A stretch of DNA of 10,241 nt from contig CAMRBT010000041.1 in assembly GCA_947040475.1 (NCBI GenBank), positions 1-10,241 of the forward strand, read 5' to 3'. The position numbers were made by a program, and so were the translations under genes. This document shows positions 6,118-10,241 of the stretch, piece by piece (the stretch's first letter is position 1; each line of letters opens with the position of its first letter). A model generated the notes under the pieces. It was not told the origin of the DNA. It ran no database searches and saw nothing but the letters and a program-made list of their open reading frames with translations. This DNA comes from an uncultured Brevinema sp. (GTDB lineage Bacteria; Spirochaetota; Brevinematia; Brevinematales; Brevinemataceae).

Positions 6118-7011
6118 TTATTTAATAATTTTATGTGTTTTATTAAATAAGAAGTAAGTGATGGGTGTTGCTACAAATATAGAAGAATAAGTACCACTTA
6201 CTATTCCTATAATTAGTAGTAAACCAAAGTTTTGTAAAATATTTCCAGCCCAAATATAAATCGCACCAGCGACAAATAATGTGGTAATAGATGTGAGTAA
6301 TGTTCTTTTTAAAGTTTGATTAATACTTTTGTTCATAACTTTATACATATCTTCTTGAGCAAGTGCTGTGTGATTTTCACGAATTCTATCAAAAATAACG
6401 ATGGTGTCGTTAATAGAATAGCCTAAAATTGTTAAAAATGCTGCAAGTATTGTCAAATCGATAGGAATTCTTAATACGACTGTAAAAATTAATAAAACTA
6501 TCATATCATGGATAAGTGCTGTTGTAGCACCCACACTATAAATAAAATCAAAACGGAAAGTAATATAAACTAGAATAAGTCCAGCTACAATTCCTAATAA
6601 TTTTAATGATTGTAATGCGAAATCATCACCGACACTAGGTCCTACATATTCAGAAGCGAGGACAACAACATTACTTGTGTTGTATTTTTCTCTGATAGTG
6701 TCTAGTAGATAATCACCAGAACCACTGTCTCCAAGCTCTGCTGGAGCTGTTAGTAAAAAACTTTCTGTACCATCACTCTTTGTTAAGGTTGTAATTGATA
6801 TTTGATCTTCTGAGATTAATTTTCTTGCTTCTTGCACGGTAGTTGGTGCTGAAAATTCAATACGAATACCACCAGAAAAATCAGTGCCTAAGGTAAATCC
6901 ATGTTGTGTATAAGCGATTATTCCCGCAATTAATAACACAGTAAAAACGATAAGAGCGATCATCCTTTTACCAAGAAAATCAAAATATACTTTATTTGTT
7001 GTTTCTGTCAT
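6118..7011 (-). CDS. secF: Protein translocase subunit SecF
   Basis: Inner-membrane RND-like subunit that works with SecD and YajC to pull exported proteins through SecYEG using the proton or sodium gradient. At 297 residues it has the normal length. It has TM1 at about 17-35, followed by GTDFSGGIRIEF (42-53), the SecF counterpart of SecD's D-x-x-GG motif. A short periplasmic domain runs to about 130. Five hydrophobic segments follow, containing the signature LTILGYSINDTIVIFDRIRE (193-212). The ATG at 7011 has AGGAG 6 nt upstream, and that Shine-Dalgarno overlaps the secD TAG stop (TAGGAG), so the two genes are 8 nt apart and probably coupled. No terminator follows; the next signal is the tRNA promoter. 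Confidence 0.97.
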   Translation of the reverse strand: MTETTNKVYFDFLGKRMIALIVFTVLLIAGIIAYTQHGFTLGTDFSGGIRIEFSAPTTVQEARKLISEDQISITTLTKSDGTESFLLTAPAELGDSGSGDYLLDTIREKYNTSNVVVLASEYVGPSVGDDFALQSLKLLGIVAGLILVYITFRFDFIYSVGATTALIHDMIVLLIFTVVLRIPIDLTILAAFLTILGYSINDTIVIFDRIRENHTALAQEDMYKVMNKSINQTLKRTLLTSITTLFVAGAIYIWAGNILQNFGLLLIIGIVSGTYSSIFVATPITYFLFNKTHKIIK

Positions 7012-7019
7012 GATAACTC

Positions 7020-8555
7020 CTACACTATTTCTCTTTGTTTTTTACCAATTAATGTTTCTAACAATAATTTTGATACGAAAAGAGAAGTGAAAATATTTGC
7101 AATAATACCAAATGCTAAGGTGACGCCAAAACCTTTGATAGATCCTGAACCAAATACTGATAAGGCAATAGCAGCCACAATAGTTGTTAAGTTAGAATCC
7201 CAGATAGTAGCACCGGCATGATCGTAAGCAGTATGAAATGCTGAGAGATAATGGTGAGACTTTCTTTTTTCTTCACGAATTCTTTCGTAGATAATAATGT
7301 TAGCATCCACCGCCATCCCTACAGTTAGTGCAATACCTGCAATACCTGAGAGAGTCAATGTTGCTCCCATAGAAGCTAGAATAGATACTAAAAATAATAC
7401 ATTTAAGGATAGTGCAAAAGCAGCGACAAATCCTGCAACACGATAATTAATAAGCATAAAGATAACAACAGCTAAAGCTCCAAATAATAATGCTTGAAGA
7501 CCTTGTTGAATAGAGTCAGCACCTAATTGTGGTCCTATGATTCTTTCTTCAATGACTTTTAAGCGAACAGGTAAAGAACCTGCTTCTAATATATTTGCAA
7601 GATAGGTAGCTTCGGATAATCCAAAAGTACCAGAAATTTGTCCACGACCATTTGGTATTTCACCTTGGATAACAGGGGCACTACGTACTCTGTCATCTAA
7701 GATAATAGCAAATTGTTTGTTTATATTGTTTTTAGTAATATCTGCAAAGATCTCAGCACCTTCATCTGTTAATTCAAAAGATACAACATTACGTCCAAGG
7801 TTATCTGTGTCCGTAGATGCAGATTTGATAGAAGTACCACCAAGATCAACTTTAGTATAAATGAGGTACCAGCCTTTTAATTGAGGAACATCTGTCGCAT
7901 CATTTTCCCAATAAGATACCCATTCCGTATCTTTAGGAAGAATAAATGTAGCAGGAATATCATCACGGCTTGTAATACCATATTGACCATCATAAGGAAT
8001 ACCTTGACTAGCTAGAGCGTTTAGTAATTCTTGGTTGACAAAACGGAATTCTAATTTACCAACTTTAGACAATCCTTCTTTAAGTAAATTAGGATCACTA
8101 ACACCAGGTAATTCAATAGTTATTTTTCCATCGTAAGTAGAACGGATAGCAGGTTCTGCTACGCCAAAAGCATCAATACGATTTTTAATAATTTCTAAAG
8201 ATCTAGCTAATGCGGTAATTTTTTCAGCTTCAAAAATCTCTTCAACGGCAACAGGATCTTCATCATATTGACGAAGGAGTTGTTCTCTAAGATCATCTTC
8301 ATCGGGAATAGCAGCCACATATACTCCACCTTGAAGATCAAGACCAAGAGAAAGAGTTTTTGCTCTGATTTTTTTGAGTTCTTGAACATAAGTCCTAGTA
8401 TCAATATCTGCTACTGCTAATTCTTCAGCAGGCATACCAATTAAAGCTTTATCTTCTGGAGAAATTAGTACATACCATTGATATGTTGGGTATAGTCCCC
8501 ATATTGCCCACCCAACAACGGCGAGTAGCACAAAATAATGTGAAATTTTATTCAT
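7020..8555 (-). CDS. secD: Protein translocase subunit SecD
   Basis: Partner of SecF in the Sec export motor, in the inner membrane with a large periplasmic domain. The 511 residues comprise TM1 at about 6-24, LGLDLQGGVYV at 70-80, the P1 motif IIKNRIDAFGVAEPAI (122-137) with ITIELPGVSDP (146-155), and an inserted P1-head region (about 170-255). LEAGSLPVRLKVIEERIIGP spans 323-342, before a five-helix C-terminal block with GIALTVGMAVDANIIIYERI near 407-426. All family landmarks are intact and the length lies between short and long SecD types. AAGGA precedes the ATG by 7 nt. It lies 30 nt after yajC and shares its promoter. Confidence 0.98.
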   Translation of the reverse strand: MNKISHYFVLLAVVGWAIWGLYPTYQWYVLISPEDKALIGMPAEELAVADIDTRTYVQELKKIRAKTLSLGLDLQGGVYVAAIPDEDDLREQLLRQYDEDPVAVEEIFEAEKITALARSLEIIKNRIDAFGVAEPAIRSTYDGKITIELPGVSDPNLLKEGLSKVGKLEFRFVNQELLNALASQGIPYDGQYGITSRDDIPATFILPKDTEWVSYWENDATDVPQLKGWYLIYTKVDLGGTSIKSASTDTDNLGRNVVSFELTDEGAEIFADITKNNINKQFAIILDDRVRSAPVIQGEIPNGRGQISGTFGLSEATYLANILEAGSLPVRLKVIEERIIGPQLGADSIQQGLQALLFGALAVVIFMLINYRVAGFVAAFALSLNVLFLVSILASMGATLTLSGIAGIALTVGMAVDANIIIYERIREEKRKSHHYLSAFHTAYDHAGATIWDSNLTTIVAAIALSVFGSGSIKGFGVTLAFGIIANIFTSLFVSKLLLETLIGKKQREIV

Positions 8556-8585
8556 ATAAAATCCTTAATATAACGAAAATTTATT

Positions 8586-8927
8586 TTAATCAATTTTTCC
8601 ATGTTCTAAAACAGTTGCAATACCTGATTTGGCAATTTCAATTTTAGCATCTTGACTTTTAATATAGATGGTTTTTTCACCAATAAATTCAATAGTACCA
8701 ACAATATGACCTAATGTAATAACCTTATCACCTTGCTTCAAACTTTCTACTTGTTTTTGTAATTTCTTACGTTTTTTACTTTCTGGAAGAAACACAAGGA
8801 GGTACATAAAAACAACCATTAGAATAATAGGCAAGAAAGTCATGAGACCACCACCTTGAGTAGCTTGGGCAACTCCACCCGTTGTCGGTACAGCAACTGG
8901 TGCTAATTGAAAAAACAATCCTAGCAT
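8586..8927 (-). CDS. yajC: Preprotein translocase accessory subunit YajC
   Basis: Small single-span membrane protein associated with SecDF. At 113 residues it has an alanine/glycine-rich N-terminus (about 1-28), a membrane helix at about 29-47, a basic stretch KKRKK (51-55), and the cytoplasmic core LKQGDKVITLGHIVGTI (63-79), matching the family's L-x-x-GD-x-V-x-T-x-GG-x-x-G. It departs from the usual RPQ-x-K-x-x-K after the helix, having LPESKKRKK, and has GH in place of GG. The ATG at 8927 follows a strong AAGGAG (8939-8934) by 6 nt. Leading position in a yajC-secD-secF operon supports the identity. Confidence 0.95.
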   Translation of the reverse strand: MLGLFFQLAPVAVPTTGGVAQATQGGGLMTFLPIILMVVFMYLLVFLPESKKRKKLQKQVESLKQGDKVITLGHIVGTIEFIGEKTIYIKSQDAKIEIAKSGIATVLEHGKID

Positions 8928-8957
8928 AATATGCTCCTTATTATAATTATATTTCGT

Positions 8958-8986
8958 ATTATAGCACCTTTATATAATAATGTAAA
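8958..8986 (-). promoter_or_regulatory. Sigma70-type promoter of the yajC-secD-secF operon
   Basis: TTTACA (8986-8981), a 17-nt spacer and TATAAT (8963-8958) on the minus strand, with TG one base before the -10 box (TGCTATAAT). The predicted start near 8951 leaves a leader of about 24 nt. The region upstream of the -35 box is almost pure A/T and may help RNA polymerase alpha contacts. Confidence 0.85.
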
Positions 8987-9012
8987 GACAAAATAAATAT
9001 TTTTTATAAAAT

Positions 9013-9028
9013 ATCTTTATTTAAAGAT
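9013..9028. repeat. Short AT-rich inverted repeat upstream of the yajC promoter
   Basis: ATCTTTA and TAAAGAT form 7-bp arms around 2 nt, centred about 35 nt upstream of the yajC -35 box and about 10 nt past the tRNA-Gly terminator. It could be an operator, but sequence this AT-rich forms such palindromes by chance. I see no second copy in the window. Confidence 0.3.
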
Positions 9029-9036
9029 TTAAAATG

Positions 9037-9063
9037 AAAAAGTCCCTAACTTTAGGGACTTTT
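9037..9063 (-). terminator. Rho-independent terminator after tRNA-Gly
   Basis: An 11-bp inverted repeat (arms 9063-9053 and 9048-9038, minus-strand left arm AAAAGTCCCTA) closes a 4-nt loop AAGT and runs into five T (9041-9037). It begins 2 nt after the tRNA discriminator base. Stem length, loop size, the AAAAG opening and the CCTA/TAGG core match the terminator at 5866-5893. Confidence 0.88.
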
Positions 9064-9065
9064 AT

Positions 9066-9136
9066 AGCGGCTGGGGAGAATCGAACTCCCAGCATCAGCT
9101 TGGAAGGCTGAGGTATTACCATTATACGACAGCCGC
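9066..9136 (-). tRNA. tRNA-Gly (anticodon TCC)
   Basis: A 71-nt cloverleaf. The acceptor GCGGCTG pairs fully with CAGCCGC, with discriminator T. The D arm is GTAT-AATGGTA-ATAC. The anticodon stem TCAGC/GCTGA encloses the loop CTTCCAA with anticodon TCC. The T arm is GGGAG-TTCGATT-CTCCC. CCA is not encoded. It is a single-tRNA transcription unit with its own promoter and terminator, placed between the ankyrin gene and yajC. Confidence 0.97.
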
Positions 9137-9148
9137 ATTGTTGTTATT

Positions 9149-9177
9149 ATTATAAGTTATTTTTTATCTATTGTCAA
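9149..9177 (-). promoter_or_regulatory. Consensus sigma70-type promoter of tRNA-Gly
   Basis: TTGACA (9177-9172), a 17-nt spacer and TATAAT (9154-9149) on the minus strand, both exact. The predicted start near 9142 leaves about 6 nt before the tRNA 5' end. The bases AAAAGTA just before the -35 box are identical to those at the other tRNA promoter, and here they overlap the stop codon of the ankyrin gene. Confidence 0.93.
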
Positions 9178-9182
9178 TACTT

Positions 9183-10172
9183 TTATTCAATTATTTTAGA
9201 GGTGGGGTTTATATCACTAAAATTAGTTTCATCTTTTAAGATATCTTGTATGTACTTAATAAAATTCTCATCTTTTGTACCAAGAAGTACGTCAAGAGTA
9301 GTTTCACTATCAAAATTAAAAGCATCATAATTAGCTTTTTTATCTAATAATAGTTTAGCAATATAACGATTTTTTTTATTAAATGCCCAATGAAGAGCTG
9401 TGTTTCCATTGATATCTACGCCATCTATAGGACTATTTTGATTGATTAATTCTATAGCTCTAGCAAAATTTTCGACGAATATTTCTTTAATAATAGGATC
9501 TACTTGCCCACTGGTGAGTGTCTCTTTAATACTATTGTTAGCCTCTAATGTTTCCAAAATAGAAGGAGAAATACCAGCATTATTTTTGATATTTTCAGCA
9601 CCAGCTAATAATAAATATTTTGAATGTGTGTTGTTGTTGTTTAGTAATGCTTCAATAATAGGTGTTGAGCCAGCTTTATTAGTAGCATTAACATCTGCTC
9701 CAGATCTAATAAGAAGAAGCATCATCTCTTCTTTTGAATTAATAGCAAAGTGAAGAGGGGTATTTCCTAAGTTATCAGGACTATTAATATTAGCACCAAA
9801 CTCAATCAATAATTTAGCGATAGATTCTTTATTACGAGATATAGCCCAATGAAGAGGGGTGCTCCCACTACGATTTTTTGCATTAATATCAGCACCATTA
9901 ATAATTAAAGTCAATCCTAATTTTGGGTCAGACACTAAATGCAAAGCTGTTAACCCATCACTATTAGTAACCGTTACATCAGCCCTATGTTTTATCATAT
10001 ATTCAACTAATGCTCCATCATTTCTCACAACGGCTTCAAAAAGAGAATTTTCTTGACTGAATAAAGGAGAATTAGGAATGACAAGGCTTATTAATAATAA
10101 GCATATAGGTATGATTGTTTTTTTAGATGAATAATTTTGATATATATATATCAAATATTTAGATGGTTTCAT
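9183..10172 (-). CDS. Exported ankyrin-repeat protein of unknown role
   Basis: A 329-residue protein. The N-terminus has lysines and an unusually long n-region, then a hydrophobic stretch (IIPICLLLISLV, about 20-31) and a plausible signal-peptidase site near LFS-QEN (about 39-40). No lipobox is clear, so I infer a periplasmic or surface protein. From about residue 41 come about six to seven ankyrin repeats with the usual TALH/TPLHWA and GADINAK-type segments: clear repeats near 70-100, 102-133, 135-165, 167-197 and 252-287, with degenerate repeats at about 42-69 and 200-245. Ankyrin repeats bind proteins; no catalytic domain is visible. The start is ambiguous: a GTG at 10175 directly precedes the ATG at 10172, and AGGA lies 7 nt before the GTG and 10 nt before the ATG. 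It sits 30 nt after an upstream stop, so it is probably co-transcribed with that gene. The stop codon abuts the tRNA-Gly promoter. Confidence 0.85.
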   Translation of the reverse strand: MKPSKYLIYIYQNYSSKKTIIPICLLLISLVIPNSPLFSQENSLFEAVVRNDGALVEYMIKHRADVTVTNSDGLTALHLVSDPKLGLTLIINGADINAKNRSGSTPLHWAISRNKESIAKLLIEFGANINSPDNLGNTPLHFAINSKEEMMLLLIRSGADVNATNKAGSTPIIEALLNNNNTHSKYLLLAGAENIKNNAGISPSILETLEANNSIKETLTSGQVDPIIKEIFVENFARAIELINQNSPIDGVDINGNTALHWAFNKKNRYIAKLLLDKKANYDAFNFDSETTLDVLLGTKDENFIKYIQDILKDETNFSDINPTSKIIE

Positions 10173-10202
10173 CACTGAGATTTCCTAAGGACTTGTATTT
10201 AC

Positions 10203-10241
10203 TTATTCTTCTATTGTTTCAGTTGTAGTTTCATCTTCAGT
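10203..10241 (-). CDS. C-terminal tail of an upstream gene, truncated by window edge
   Basis: Reading in from the right edge, the one frame that stays open longest gives TEDETTTETIEE and then TAA at 10205-10203; the other two frames stop sooner. The Thr/Glu-rich tail and the close spacing to the ankyrin gene suggest the end of a real gene in the same operon. Twelve residues are too few to name it. Confidence 0.45.
   Translation of the reverse strand, partial: TEDETTTETIEE

Noticed and set aside
8207..8404. Open frame of 65 codons on the minus strand inside secD
   Set aside because: It lies wholly within the well-conserved secD frame, has no family features and is out of frame with it; a chance frame.
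9442..9753. Open frame of 103 codons on the plus strand
   Set aside because: It is antisense to the ankyrin gene, whose repeated codons keep the opposite strand free of stops; no ribosome site or family pattern.
9360..9900. Imperfect direct DNA repeats that might suggest a repeat array
   Set aside because: They encode successive ankyrin repeats (TPLHWA-type segments) in one frame, so they are protein repeats and not CRISPR or a mobile element.
9859..10056. Open frame of 65 codons on the plus strand
   Set aside because: It is also antisense to the ankyrin repeats, with the same explanation.

Overview
The window is a compact, AT-rich stretch of bacterial chromosome. Every gene I can support is on the minus strand, so transcription runs from high to low coordinates. 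YajC-SecD-SecF, consensus sigma70-type promoters, strong Shine-Dalgarno sites and Rho-independent hairpins mark it as bacterial. A possible FliG-type protein, a PseG-like sugar enzyme and an exported ankyrin protein fit a low-GC flagellated bacterium. A spirochaete is my best guess, but this is inference: no rRNA or other phylogenetic marker is present.

Layout in the direction of transcription. At 10241-10203 is the acidic C-terminal tail of an upstream gene. Next comes an exported ankyrin-repeat protein (10172-9183). A consensus promoter then drives a single tRNA-Gly(TCC), which ends in a hairpin terminator. The yajC-secD-secF operon (8927-6118) follows from its own extended -10 promoter and supplies the accessory subunits of the Sec translocon. 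A second consensus tRNA promoter drives tRNA-Lys(TTT) and tRNA-Asn(GTT), followed by another hairpin terminator. Immediately after it is a 440-residue protein (5846-4524) that I read as a strongly diverged FliG relative. The last operon starts from a promoter embedded in the end of that gene: tsaD, a PseG-like/zinc-ribbon/methyltransferase fusion, a tRNA-dihydrouridine synthase, and a DUF368/PopT-type undecaprenyl-phosphate translocase that runs off the left edge. Its first three genes overlap by 4 nt and 1 nt.

Functionally the window combines tRNA supply and modification (three tRNAs, TsaD, Dus), protein export (YajC-SecDF), and envelope or glycan work (PopT, PseG-like fusion). tRNA-Lys and tRNA-Asn read ANN codons and are therefore expected TsaD (t6A37) substrates. 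The ankyrin protein is a likely Sec client.

The regulatory signals are unusually clear. Four promoters have near-consensus boxes with exactly 17-bp spacers. The two tRNA promoters share an identical 14-nt block covering the -35 box, and the two tRNA terminators share one architecture (11-bp stem, 4-nt loop). No CRISPR array, transposon, phage gene or defence system is visible. The items most worth following up are the FliG-like protein and the PseG-methyltransferase fusion. I did not find a convincing wholly new system.
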